This document shows, in pieces, positions 52,360 through 63,800 of a stretch of 64,000 bases of DNA. The translations under genes were made by a program, and so were the position numbers. Origin of the DNA: Cardiocondyla obscurior (lineage: Eukaryota > Arthropoda > Insecta > Hymenoptera > Formicidae); contig NC_091876.1 in NCBI RefSeq assembly GCF_019399895.1, positions 3,262,381 to 3,326,380 on the forward strand, written 5' to 3'. The notes beneath the pieces are model-generated. The model saw only the letters and a program-made list of their open reading frames with translations. It ran no database searches and was not told the origin of the DNA. The first letter of the stretch is position 1. The number at the start of each line of letters is the position of its first letter.

Positions 52360-53025
52360 TGCGCCAAAAATGTTCGTTTACATTTGTCGGATGGATTACG
52401 ATCGAAAACGATATTAGCGGAATTATGATTCCGCTTTCCGGACACGCAAACCACCCCGTGGGCGAGCTCAAATAGACGCCGATAGCGCTTTGGTAGCTTG
52501 GAGCTATTACGATTTCAAAGTGATACCTCTTTTTCTTTCTCTCTCTCTCTCTTTTTTTTTTTCATCTTCAGGGGTGCTTAATTAAGCTAGGGAAATACGG
52601 TAGTTGCGAGCGAACGGACGTTACAGGAAGATAGGTACGGGCGATTGGAAAAGTTTCCACGATTTTTTTCAAAGCTATCTCGCGGGGTTGCTTATCAACT
52701 TCTTTTAACTGTTTTAAGCCGGCCGTCGCGTCGGCTTGTAAAAAAAAAAATCATAATAATCTTTTGAATTAAGACCGAGGGAAACGACGTATTGATTAAA
52801 TGAGTCGTGGGTGGCGGGAGGGAAGCTCTGAATATCGATAAGATCGGCGCGATTAATATTTACTGCCTTGTAGGTATACATACCGTTACGTTGCAACGCA
52901 ATGAATGTCGCCCAGCCGCCGAAGTATTTCGCACAGCCCCGTGCACTCGCAAAGCGATTACTCCGATCGTGGATTCGATTTCGGGCAAAGTTCAAGCGTA
53001 CGCTTCCACCGGATCTGTTGCAGAC

Positions 53026-53244
53026 ATGAGCATCCTTCTCTTTAATGGCTTTCTGCTACTGGGCTTTGTCGTGGCGACGGTGCCGGATGGTTTGGTGGTG
53101 GGCTCGCCAGGACCCACGCAAGTCGTCGACCGGAATCCGTCGGTGAAGAAATGCCGCTACAACCGGGACTACTCGATGCTGGAGGCGTCCTGCTCGAATC
53201 TGGAGTTACACGACATTCCGACGAATCTGAAGGCAGACATAGAG
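53026..53244 (+). CDS. LRR protein exon 1: signal peptide and N-terminal cap
   Basis: 73 codons from ATG to GAG before GTAAGA. The first 25 residues are hydrophobic and end in small residues (VVGSPG), as expected for a secretory signal. The remainder carries the two-cysteine N-terminal LRR flank (KKCRYNRDY...EASCSNLEL) and the first LRR half. The frame stays open upstream to 52807, but that part is not protein-like and a CAG acceptor sits at 53021-53023, so ATG 53026 is preferred. Confidence 0.88.
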
Positions 53245-56200
53245 GTAAGATTTACAACGAGCACCGCAAGTGCAATTTCGTGTTAACCCTTTTATGAAAT
53301 GCAGGACACGCACTCTTATCTAGATTTCGTTAGGAGGAACTCGACGTCGCGTTACGCACGCATATGTAGAAAACGGTAAAAAACGAAAGCCATTCGGTCG
53401 CGAAAGAATCGAATTGATATTACGGATATATATGGTTACTTCGCTTTGTAATTCGAATCTTCGAAGGGTGTAACATATTTTACACGTTGCTTTATCCCCC
53501 GAACATCCATCTTTTTATTACCTACAACAATCCGTATAAAACAGAAGCTAATAAAAGAGTTTACGATAAACTTCTTTAAGAATTATGGCAATAAAGTCGT
53601 TTTATGTTCGTTCTCTTCCCTTTCTCTGTATTTAGAGTTTCGCTATGCAAAAGAAGCGAAAGGCTTAATATTATTTAAAGTTATGTATGTTTCCAAGTTT
53701 GTTTGTTTGTCTCTTATTTTTTTTTTTTTTTTTTTTTTAAATATAATACATCTTTATTATCTTAATTTCTTTCGCGAGAACTTCGTCACGCGTAGAGAAT
53801 AGATGAGAGATCTATAAACGAAAGATTTTCGGATACTTTATATGCAAACCCTGCTTCGCTGCCTTTGCTTATGCCACGTTATTTCCGTCAAAGGGGGTAA
53901 ATCTGGCAGCCTTAGTTACAAAGGATGCACAGGGCTGACTTGCGAGACGGATTGATGTCCCAGCGGGTTAACGCGCGGCGCTGTCTTGTATCGCGCACTT
54001 CATAATAGCATTACAGGAGTTTCGCTTTATCAACGTCGACGATAAAATGTATATACTTGTTGATACCTTCTCGGACGCCATTGTTGATCACTGTTTCACT
54101 TTTTAACGATACTTCCTTCTGCGGTAATAGATCGCAACGCTTTATGACCTCATGTAATATTAAAGCGACGATGAATCTATCTTCGTGCCTCGCGCCTTCG
54201 ATCCCGTACGTCGCCACCGGCATTATGCAAAAATAAATTAATCACTTTCACGCCAGATACTTCTGCGATATCGGTCTTCTGCGTTTCTTCCTCCCCCACG
54301 TGATAAAATCCACCGGGATATTTCCGGCCGCGTCTTCCTCGAGCTTTAAATCTCTCCACCGGTTTCGCGAAACGTTCCTGTCTTTCATGCCTTGTCCGCT
54401 ATTTCTCCCCTTTTCCTTTCTTCAACCGCCCGGTCTGATACGACCGCATCCTGCAAATCCCCGTACGTCTGCAACTACACTTTCGTACTTTAGTAAACTT
54501 GCCGCCCGATGAATCCCAGGCAAAACTCCAGACATGCTAAATCCGGAGATTGGGTTGTCCAGGGTCACGAGGATGGATGCGTTCCGCAATACACTTGAGA
54601 AATTTTAGTCGCGCAGAGATATTACCGATGCCCTGGCATTTGATCTCGCGCATCGGATGCACCAATGGGGAATACGAGACCGAGCGGGATTTTATTGCAT
54701 ATTTTCTTTGAATGTAATTGAGTTCCCTTCAAGGGACCTTTTACCCCGATAAATAGTTTTTTGTAAATAGAAATTTGAGTTATTTATTTTATCCGCACCG
54801 AAGAGGGACAAGATCTCGGTTCTATTTCATTTCGAAGGAAATCTCGAGGGAATATTTTCCCCTCCCCTCCAACCCCTCTGTACGCCAGATTTTTCATTAA
54901 GGAAGCAAGTTGATTTAATATTGAAAAATTCACCGATAAATTTGAATGTATTATGCAAATCGCGTAGTTCTTTCTTCAGTCATGGATATGTATAAACGCA
55001 TTTCGCGTCGAGACTTATGTGTGAATCTGAACAGCCGAATTAACGCGCATAAAGAGCTGTTTATACATTCAATCGACAAAGCTGGCTCGTACGCAGAGTT
55101 TAACGAATGCCTTCGCGGAAATATCGGAGATACTAATTTCGGAGTTGGATCCGCGTGATGCAAATCAACGTGAATAGAACATGATATGCCTTCAAAGCTT
55201 TGGAATATTTTTTTTTTTTCGCTTCAAGCGCAATAAAGGGGAAATTTTTTGTCTTGGTAGAATTTATTTGACATAAGTTGAACTTAAAATATCTAATATT
55301 CGTAATTCTAAAAAAAAATTTCGGTTAATTTGCTCGTATAATTAATAGTTGAACTTTGGAAATCAATTTGGTTAATTAATTATCGATTCGTGCCAAGAAA
55401 CTGCAACGAGAGCTACCTGTTGTGAGATTTATTGAATTAATATAAATAATAAAGTCACGTATATGTACATACATATATGCATGAATATTTCTTCCCTGCA
55501 TTTGCATATCGATAGCCGCGTCAAAGAAACTATTGTCCGTTGTCCTAATACCGCGTCCTTGCATTATTAAGTTTGCTACGGCATTAATTCTTCTCGCACA
55601 TCAGCTAATCTGACAAACGCATCTTTACGGAAACAAAGATCTTATTGATAAATCCCGACCTCTTTCTGTTTAATGGAATTACCATTTTTCATTCCCGATA
55701 TGTTTTTACTAAGAGAAATCTGATAAGCAACGTGAATGGTGTGTTAATCCCGATCTGAACGACACGTTGCATCTTTTCAGAAATGAAATACTTTTGTTTA
55801 TTAATTCTACAGTGCACTCGCACACGCGCGCATTCATATTTATAATTTGTGCGCTACACTATAAATATGATTTAATATACCGATGATCAAACCTGAATAA
55901 TATTTGAAATTATATGCAAGATAAAAAAATGTTTCAATTCAATGTAATGAGCCGCGATTTTAATTCTCGTTATCTTTGTTTATAGATAAAATATCTTCTT
56001 ACAAACGCTTATTTATTTTTTTTAATTTTTTTTGTTTTGTTTTATACTCCTATTACATCTGAAAATATTTTTTGTAGGTGCTCGATGTTACTGTGAATCG
56101 TTTGAGGGAGTTGACCAACGACAGTCTGGTCCCGTACAAGAGCCTAGCCTTCATCTATCTCGGTGACAACTTTATCCAGAACATCGAGGAGGGAGCCTTC

Positions 56201-56914
56201 GCTAAACAGCAATATCTGCAAGTGCTCGATCTTTCGCAAAACGGCTGCGACGTTTTGCCGAAGAGCCTTTTCCAACTACCATATCTTCGTACGCTCTACC
56301 TCGGGCACAACAAGCTCACCGACTCGGTATTTAAGGTCGAAGTTACCTCGCCCATTCAGCTGCTACAGTTGACCAGGAACAGACTCACCAAAATTCCGCG
56401 TATCGGCCCGCAGCCAGCCCTTCTCACTCTCAACGTATCGGAGAATATGATCACCTCGATCGATACCGAGGACCTGGCACCGTTCTGCTCGCTCAAGCTA
56501 CTCGATCTCTCCCGAAACATGATCAAGTTCGACAACGTCGGCTGCGAATGCCAGACGGTGAATGCCTGGATGAAGTTACGCCAGATTAAAATAACGCCTG
56601 GATTTTTCAACTGCACTACTTATTCGCCGATCGAGGATTGCGCCAACGTACAATTCAGTAATCGAACGTACGAGCTCTACAACGAGTGCTCGACTATCAT
56701 AGAGCAGAAGGTACAGACCGAGAAAGCCCGCTCGGCCTGGATTCTGGTGGCCTCGTGCGTCGCGGTGTTTCTCTTTATTATTTTTGTTGCGCTGTTCTGC
56801 GTGCACAAGCGAAATCGCAGGCGGCGCAGAAAGCAAAAGGAACAGCAGCAGTTAACGGCGAACAACGCCAATACTGAGCTGTTGAACAGTAATTTGACGA
56901 CCAGTAATTCGTGA
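53026..56914 (+). CDS. Leucine-rich-repeat type I transmembrane protein
   Basis: Two exons, 53026-53244 and 56078-56914, join in phase 0 across a 2,833-bp GTAAGA...TTGTAG intron and give 351 residues. An N-terminal hydrophobic signal peptide (about 1-25) is followed by a Cys-containing flank (Cys43, Cys56). About seven LRRs follow (residues 70-227; for example LAFIYLGDN, LQVLDLSQN, LRTLYLGHN, LKLLDLSRN). An LRRCT-type cysteine cap comes next (Cys229, 231, 252, 261, 277) with Asn-X-Thr sites at 251 and 268. One membrane helix lies at about 292-315, followed by a very basic stop-transfer run (RNRRRRRKQK) and a short Gln/Asn-rich cytoplasmic tail. The layout is that of small cell-surface LRR adhesion or signalling receptors. 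I do not recognise the exact orthologue. The ATG has G at -3 and directly follows a likely splice acceptor (AG at 53022-53023), so an upstream 5' UTR exon is expected. Confidence 0.92.
56078..56914 (+). CDS. LRR protein exon 2: repeats, C-cap, membrane helix, tail
   Basis: 278 codons and TGA, entered in phase 0 after TTTTTTGTAG. Successive LRR cores are spaced 22-26 residues apart. Base composition is visibly more GC-rich and codon-structured than the flanking DNA, which supports a true exon. The C-terminal cap, transmembrane helix and polybasic juxtamembrane run all lie here, so the exon encodes nearly the whole mature protein. Overlapping open frames on the opposite strand are shadows. Confidence 0.93.
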   Translation: MLDVTVNRLRELTNDSLVPYKSLAFIYLGDNFIQNIEEGAFAKQQYLQVLDLSQNGCDVLPKSLFQLPYLRTLYLGHNKLTDSVFKVEVTSPIQLLQLTRNRLTKIPRIGPQPALLTLNVSENMITSIDTEDLAPFCSLKLLDLSRNMIKFDNVGCECQTVNAWMKLRQIKITPGFFNCTTYSPIEDCANVQFSNRTYELYNECSTIIEQKVQTEKARSAWILVASCVAVFLFIIFVALFCVHKRNRRRRRKQKEQQQLTANNANTELLNSNLTTSNS

Positions 56915-57207
56915 AATAATCATCGAAACGCCAAACAACAATAGAAGTTTTAGAGGATCCTGTGTCGATGCCGAGAGTCAAGCTTTATACGAATTGCACG
57001 AGGATGAGAGTTAATCGATTATGAAAAATTAAAGAGAGAAAGAAAAAAAAAAAAAAAAAAATTAACGGTGTTCAAACTGAGAGACATGTTGGTATTTATT
57101 GAGAGTTTAATCACGGATTCAAAGAGAGAATTTAATCGGATATATCGACAGATACGTGCCTAACAGTTTGTATCTGATCATTAATACATGTTTACATTCG
57201 CATATTC

Positions 57208-57213
57208 AATAAA
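57208..57213 (+). terminator. Proximal poly(A) signal of LRR gene
   Basis: AATAAA about 294 bases after the TGA, the first canonical hexamer downstream of the stop. Confidence 0.4.
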
Positions 57214-58512
57214 TGAGATTTTTTTATCTCAAATGCTCCTGACGCGACTGCCATTTTCAACAAAGATATTTACAAGTTTTCAGATGAAATGAAAATATGT
57301 TAGCCTCTTTATGCAGAATGAATATAATATAAAAGTGTTACCATCCTAAATATCGAGCGAAACGGATGCTTAGATTACACTTAAGACTCCGAAAAGATGC
57401 ACAGCCATCGAAAGTAACCAACGGAAAACTAATCTTCGCGGAGAACTATGCTTACAAAATATAAACGCGTTAACTTATAAAATGTGTAAATGTTCTATAT
57501 TGTGTTCATGCATATATATATTATATATATATAATGGTTACGATATATACATAATAAGATCTATGTGAATGTGATGGATTTTCAGACTCTGCGTGTTTTG
57601 AACAAATTCAATATCATCTCGCTATAATACTCTACGACGATAGGAATTACCGATTTGATTTTCGGTCGGATAAATCTCGGGAACGCTTTGGTTGCGCTCC
57701 GTTATCGTGCTTTTTTTGTCGATGTAATAGAAATGTAAAGGGTACATTTATTGCACAATTTACGGTACTTAAAGAATGTACTAAAGAATGTCCATTCAGA
57801 GGACATTGCGACGTCAGAGCGGATTTACTTTTTTTTTTTTTTTATCTACGTGTTAAAGATACGATGTTAATTTTACTCCCTCTGTCTTTTCTCACTTATT
57901 TCTTTTGTACCTACGAAGGCACTCTTATTTATTTCTCGCGTAAGATAAGGATAAGATTTTATGTGTATTTATTTATGATAATATATGTATGTATTACACT
58001 GTAGCATAACCAAAATCTATACGTTTATTTCTTAAAATATTAGTTCTCTTTCTTTTCGTTTCTCTAAAACATTTCCATTGTATGAATAGATAAGTATGTT
58101 ACTGTGTAAATTGTTATATACATTTTAAAGGCTAAACAAATATATATACATATACATTATATGTGCATCAATATTAGATACGTATGCGTATGTATGTATT
58201 AATACACGTAAAATGTATATATGTATGTATAATAATATGAAAAGAATATTGCAGATTCGTATTTTGCGAATGTCACCCAACTTAGTTCCTAATATTTATT
58301 TTATACGGGTGCAAAGTATCTTTCTTTTTATTTTATTTTATTTTATCACAATATCGTAAGGCGAATAAAATAATCTTATCGAGATAATAACATAACACTC
58401 ACTGTGAACGTGCATTACGATATGTCAAAGAACTTTTATACTAATTTCTACGTTACCTTTTAATATGTACGAAAAAACCTTTGTATATGTACTCTATGTA
58501 CAGAGAAATATT

Positions 58513-58529
58513 AATAAAACTCCAATAAA
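58513..58529 (+). terminator. Distal paired poly(A) signals
   Basis: Two AATAAA hexamers 11 bases apart, at 58513 and 58524, at the end of the AT-rich stretch that follows the LRR gene. They lie just before composition changes at the tandem duplication, so they are a good candidate for the main 3' end. Confidence 0.4.
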
Positions 58530-58633
58530 TTATACCCAACGAAATTTACCCCTCAGAAATCGACGAGATTTTACGGGATTTATATCGACGTTCAAACTCT
58601 TTCCGGGATATTACGGTATATATTCTAATATTC

Positions 58634-58966
58634 GACACAAAAATTCAGGAAATCGTAAAAAAGTCTATTTGGTTTCTAAGGATTAATAGATTTTATAATT
58701 ACTTACGTATCTGTTGTAATTGTCCGCACTAAGATGTCGTCGAAACTATTCGTAACCGCCAAGTCAGTTATCCAGTTTCCCGGCAGCATACTTCATGTCT
58801 GACACAAAAATACAGGAAATCATAAAAAGTCTATTCGGTTTCTAAGGATTAATAGATTTTATAATTACTTACGTAACTGTTGTAATTGTCCGCACTAAGA
58901 TATCGTTGAAACTATTCGTAACCACCAAGTTAGTTATCCAGTTTCCCGGCAGCATACTTCATGTCC
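58634..58966. repeat. Tandem duplication, two ~167-bp units
   Basis: Unit 1 spans 58634-58800 and unit 2 58801-58966. They align along their full length with a single one-base gap and few substitutions. Read on the - strand, each unit contains a strong donor-like GTAAGTAATT (near 58706 and 58873). The unit end, GAYATGAAGTATGCTG, is repeated a third time as a 19-bp partial unit at about 58967-58985. High identity suggests a recent duplication or ongoing conversion. It lies between the 3' ends of the two convergent genes. Confidence 0.9.
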
Positions 58967-59030
58967 GACAGCATACTTCATATCCGGCAGTCCCGATGCT
59001 GGTGGCGTCTCGTAGCGGATTTTCTCGGAG
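58934..59030 (-). other. Exon-like sequence with short open frame
   Basis: On the - strand TTGTTTTTAG forms a good acceptor ending at 59031. From 59029 a 31-codon frame runs to TAA at 58936-58934 (SEKIRYETPPASGLPDMKYA, then VGHEVCCRETG). The 19-bp partial duplication at its end is not a multiple of three and changes the last residues; without it the frame would end ...KYAAGKLDN. It lies 1.8 kb past the lamin stop. It would need an upstream exon leaving two bases of a codon, which the visible phase-0 lamin tail exons do not offer. It may be the last exon of another transcript or a non-coding exon. Confidence 0.3.
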
Positions 59031-60538
59031 CTAAAAACAATTAGCGGCCATTAATAAATCGAACAAGTAGTCGAGTCAACGTGTCAATAATCATATGATC
59101 CACGAGAGACATCAGTAGTACATCTAAATGATAAATCAGAGTAACAAGTAACAAGAAAATATGAAAAAGAAATAAAAAGACTTGGAATATAAATTCTTAG
59201 GATTTGGAGGGTCAACTATACATATATTATCCTAAACCTGACGAAACAAGACAGAACTTTATTGGCAAAATACAGTTTTAGACTAATGAGTTTTATTACA
59301 AAATCGAATTAATATTGAAAATATCTGCAGATTTTAAATATTTTACGTGAAGGTGTATCTATTACAATATGACAAAATAGCGCTCTTATACAAAAGAAAG
59401 ATTTTTTTTCTCTAAAAGTCGGCTTTGTATACAAGTGCCCAGTCGATTCATATACATACATAAAGCATGAACAATTTGTTCGTTTAAATCTACTAGCTTT
59501 GTTTATGCTTTCTTTTGAAAGACTTGACTTATTTTAACTTAACATTTGCCTAAGAACTGTTAGCTGCTGTCACTATTATGAAAAATACCAGTCACATTTA
59601 TACGGTTAATTTGTAGTTTTTATTTTTTTTTTTTTTATTATTAATGTAAATGATATAAAGTTGAATACAATTAAGAAAAATTATTGTAAATGTGGGCGCG
59701 ACTGCAGGAAAGACATTGCTCGTATTTTCCATAAAATTATTGTTTTTGTAGAAATATCAATTCGACATTGCCAGCATTCATTCAATTCGATGCACAATTT
59801 CACTTCTCACGAGCGAAGAACACACTCTTTTATTTACGTAAAAATGCGGTATTCAATTAAATATTATTTGATCTAAGATAAAAAATAATATTCAATTAAA
59901 CATTTAATCGAGCGCTTTCTTCGGGATTCATGAAATGTGAAACTGTTCACTTAATTGATACAATCATACATTTATCATATTCCCCACCACCAGCTTTCCC
60001 ACAGTCTCATCGTTTGTTACTCTTGCATTTAAAAAATAATTACTGGTAACCCAATCGCTTTTTTGAATGCTTTCTGCCGAACAACACAAGTGAACGTAAA
60101 CGTAAACGTAATAATCTGTTATTACAAATTAAGAAACTATTAATCATTAAAAACATATTAGAAGTATAGCTACTTTAATATTACAATTTGAGATACAGAC
60201 GAATGGCATAGTAAACGTGAACTTACAACGCAGCATATAATAGAGAAGAAGTTCGCTGAATATAAGTTTACTATTAGTATCTGTCCGTAGTTGGTAATCG
60301 TTGTACGGCTGTGGGTTTAACAGAATATAATAGCACAATTTTTTTTTAATTCTGTTTTAGAATGTGAATACAGATAAAACCAAAAGATGAATGTATTTTA
60401 TTCACATTGCGAAACCCATTTGTTAAGTTTGATTTGAACTTTTGTTTAGTTCAAATATTATACAATATACTTCCATATATATGTATACATAATATATATT
60501 CTATTCGACAAATGTTAGGAAATGTTTCAACTGCAAAA
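59031..60538. other. AT-rich interval between LRR and lamin genes
   Basis: No coding exon seen. AT-rich DNA with poly-T runs (for example near 59625-59640). The right part may be distal 3' UTR of the lamin transcript. Confidence 0.4.
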
Positions 60539-60671
60539 TTTATTATTTGTTTTCTTATTTTTTTCTCTTTCTCTTCGAAGTGACTATGAGGATAAATGAA
60601 TCTTGTATTTCATATATATATATATCTATATATATCTCTCTGATATTGTACTTTAAATTAATTTTTTTATT
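60539..60671 (-). terminator. Candidate lamin poly(A) signals
   Basis: Read on the - strand, AATAAA hexamers lie at 60671-60666 and 60544-60539, about 120 and 250 bases after the lamin stop codon. The surrounding sequence is strongly AT-rich. Which one is used, and whether a longer 3' UTR exists, cannot be told from sequence alone. Confidence 0.45.
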
Positions 60672-60792
60672 TAATGGCGTGATCTCTTATTTTCCATCAG
60701 TTTTTAAACAGTGCTTATGGAACAAAGTTCCATTATCATACAAGCTTTCAAAATATTTTGATATTCTTCTTAAACTTATGGTTAATTTACGT

Positions 60793-60831
60793 TCACATAA
60801 TGAGGCAACGCTCTTCACCTTGTGGATCGCC
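60793..60831 (-). CDS. Lam: Lamin terminal exon encoding CLIM CaaX box
   Basis: After TTTCAG the exon reads GDPQGEERCLIM and stops at TGA, 13 codons including the stop. C-L-I-M is a valid CaaX box; a terminal Met favours farnesylation, as in B-type lamins. Frame and phase agree with the 62353-62255 exon. Nothing but a prenylated filament tail explains such a short terminal exon in this position. It is too short to appear as an ordinary open frame. Confidence 0.93.
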   Translation of the reverse strand, partial: GDPQGEERCLIM

Positions 60832-63800
60832 CTGAAACACAAAATACATAAATCTCATTTAGAAAATGCAATAAAAATAACGTGAAATAAATGAGCATCA
60901 CCGCGGATCCCAGCTCGCTTAATCCACTGCGAGAATACTAACATGTCTATTTAGTCACAGATATAAGCAACATAATGAATTCTCATTGTTATATCCACAC
61001 GATGAGAAAGATGTGCACATGAAGAAAATATATTAGGTGTATTTTTCAGTAACATTATCTATTTTACTTGACGTCAATCTGATCAAAAGATTAAAAAATA
61101 GTTAACAAATATATAATTGCGAAATAAACATGTATGATAATTAAAACACAAATTAAGAATATTGATTCATTTATACAATAGATATTTAGGATATTAAAAA
61201 TTTTTTTAAACTATAAATTATTATTATTAGATTAAATCCTGTGTAAGAAAGAAAGGTTTAAGTATTATTTACGTAAATAATATTTTCTCGCGTATACATA
61301 TATTTAATAATATTTTAATTAAAGACAATGTGGTTAATTAATGGAATGGTAATAGTCTTATACAATATAACGAAGATTATATTAATTCTCCTAAGGCATG
61401 AAATTTTAGTTAAGCGATGAGCATTCAGGCAAAATGCTGCATGAAAATCAACAAAATATGAAGCAAAATAATTCCTATATATTATGAGTGCAGAAAATAT
61501 TATCGATAATGCAATGTTCGATCATCTGATAGGTTGTAAAACGACTTACATAAAGTGCCCATCAGAGTCGTGTGCCCTCACCCTTTAATACGGGTAGAGA
61601 TATCTTCTCTATAGAACACAAGAAGTGAATTGTGAAAAGGCTACCCCCCAAAAATTAGTTATTTATAACTACAACACTTATTCTGTATGTAATAAGTTTT
61701 TTTTTTTAATTTTAAGGAAGGCAAATAATGTCAGAATAATACTTGCGTAAATATTAAATTACTCTCTGTAGGGTTTTAAAAACTTGGAATAAATATTAGA
61801 GCCACATTGTCTTTTTGATGTTTAAGAATTACAAAGCATGATTCTTTCAAAATCTGTTATTCAGATTGCCAGATATGATTTCGTGCATCAACAGTATATC
61901 AAAATAACGTTGCAGTTAAAATATAATATGCTTTCATATATTACACAACATAATATGTTATTAAAATCACATTACATTCTTTTTGTCTCTCCCCCTTTCT
62001 TCTGATTAAATCTACTTTCGTTTGAAATTTCCAAAATTAGTTTAAAGCTTTTCGTAGCATGAGATGACGTATGGTTTTGTACGATTGTGATAGACGTAGG
62101 CAATAGATAACGACCTTAATCCCAATCGTCATCTCATCATATATAATTTTTATGAAAATGTGATGCTCTACTACGCGCGCGTGAGCAAGATGATTAAAAA
62201 AATTTTTTACTTCTATATTCAACTTACGTAAATAAAACTTAACTACATTTTTACCTGTTGATGATGGAGTTCTTCTGATCGGAATCCCATTTCTCTATGC
62301 CGGGATAAAGATGTAGATATCTGCTGTCGTTTGCGCTCGGAAGTTGCCATTTCCTTTTAAAAATCGAATTTATTTAACATATTTTTAATAATAAAATATT
62401 AAAATTAGTATAAGAAAACTTGCAAATTATATTTTAAATGCATAATAAATGGTGATAACACATACCTCTCCTTCAATATTTATCAGTGTTGTGGTCATAT
62501 TGTCCGCTACGAACCACTTTTGACCTTTCATAACGATGTTGGATGGAGGTTCGTGTGTTGCACCAATATCAGCTGACCATACCATCACGTTAGCACCTGC
62601 ATCGATCTTTACACTACGATGGAACTTGAAAACAGTTTCCAAAGATCCAGCCTTGCGAATAATTTGCCATCCGCCTAAACTTATTTCCTGTTATAAAAAT
62701 TATATTTTACAAAAATATCGAGTTAAAATTTAATGACTAAAATTAAAATGTATGTTATTAAATTTTTTAATTTTAACGTTTACTTACCTTGCTGCCCTTA
62801 TTAGTAAGTTTTACGAATCGTCCTTGAGGATCGGCTTCTGAAATGTCTACGTCACCCCTAGCAGTACCTGTAACGCTATAATCGCTGCTACTATGCTCCT
62901 CGCTTTCTTCCAACAAAGTACGTTTTCGTTTACCGCCTCTAAGAGGAGTATGTCTAGACGGAGTTGCTCTGCCAGATGTATTCGATTGCATAGGTGTGAT
63001 GTTCAATCTAAAATAGACGTAAATGTTACATAAGCTTACTTTATCAAGTAACGTTTGTCGTTTAAATTTACAACGATCCTGATAATGACTTACCTAGCTT
63101 CTTCGGACTCGAGCAACTTGCGATAAGCAGCTATTTCTAAATCAAGTGCTACTTTAATGTCCATAAGGTCGTGGTATTCTTGCAACTGTTGAGCCATTTC
63201 ATCTCGCATATGTGTCAATTCTGCTTCCAAAGCAGCCAAATTTTCTGCGTGACGAGCACGTTCGTTTTCTCGTAAATTTTCCAAGTCCCTATAAAAAAAT
63301 ATATACTTTTTATAAAATTTTTTTTTCTTTTAAAATAGAATTATGTAATATTAATACGCTGTGCCTATATTTTATGCGAGGCACTGCCATGCCTCTTGAT
63401 CTATCAATAAAAACAAACTTTTTTATATAAAAAAATTGTAAAAGATTACCTGATACGTGCATTAAGGGAATTGTTAGCTGCCTCAAGTTCGCTAATTCTT
63501 GTATTAAGACCTTCGATTCTAGAACGCGTTTGTCTTAACTCTTCAGCTGCCATATTTGCGACTCCGCTATTACGCTGAGCGTGAGATGTCAAATTCTTAA
63601 TTTTGTTCTCATATAAAAGTTCAATCTCTTCTCGATTAACACGCATCTGTGCCTCATACTGATCGCGTAATTCTTGCAAAGATTGTTGCAGTTTAGCCTC
63701 ATATTGCTCTGCGAGACGACCGTCAATCTCCGATATTTCAACCTAAAATACAATTGGAAAAGAATAAATATTATCACAAAATTCATTAAAAAAGAAAAAC

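Larger units (their letters stand above)
47111..53023. other. Interval upstream of the LRR gene
   Basis: Mostly AT-rich with a CpG-rich block at 48.05-48.7 kb. On the + strand CTGTCAGTCGTG near 48077 is an initiator-like motif followed by a donor-like GAGGAG/GTGACG at about 48112, a possible distant 5' UTR exon. No coding exon supported apart from the uncertain frame listed separately. Confidence 0.4.
56915..58530 (+). other. Probable 3' UTR of the LRR gene
   Basis: AT-rich sequence with runs of TA, TATG and poly-A and no open frame of note. AATAAA signals on the + strand occur at 57208-57213, 58364-58369, 58513-58518 and 58524-58529. Proximal and distal cleavage would give 3' UTRs of about 0.3 and 1.6 kb. 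The extent is inferred from the signals only. Confidence 0.5.

Noticed and set aside
52807..53025. In-frame extension of LRR exon 1 upstream of ATG 53026
   Set aside because: Would place the signal peptide internally; composition is not protein-like and a CAG acceptor immediately precedes the ATG.
56356..56836. - strand open frames over LRR exon 2
   Set aside because: Shadows of the LRR coding exon.
58634..58966. CRISPR-like or satellite array reading of the tandem units
   Set aside because: Only two full units with no spacers; this is a simple tandem duplication in a eukaryotic genome.
62536..62733. + strand open frame over the lamin tail exon
   Set aside because: Shadow of the lamin exon; the - strand reading has domain and splice support.
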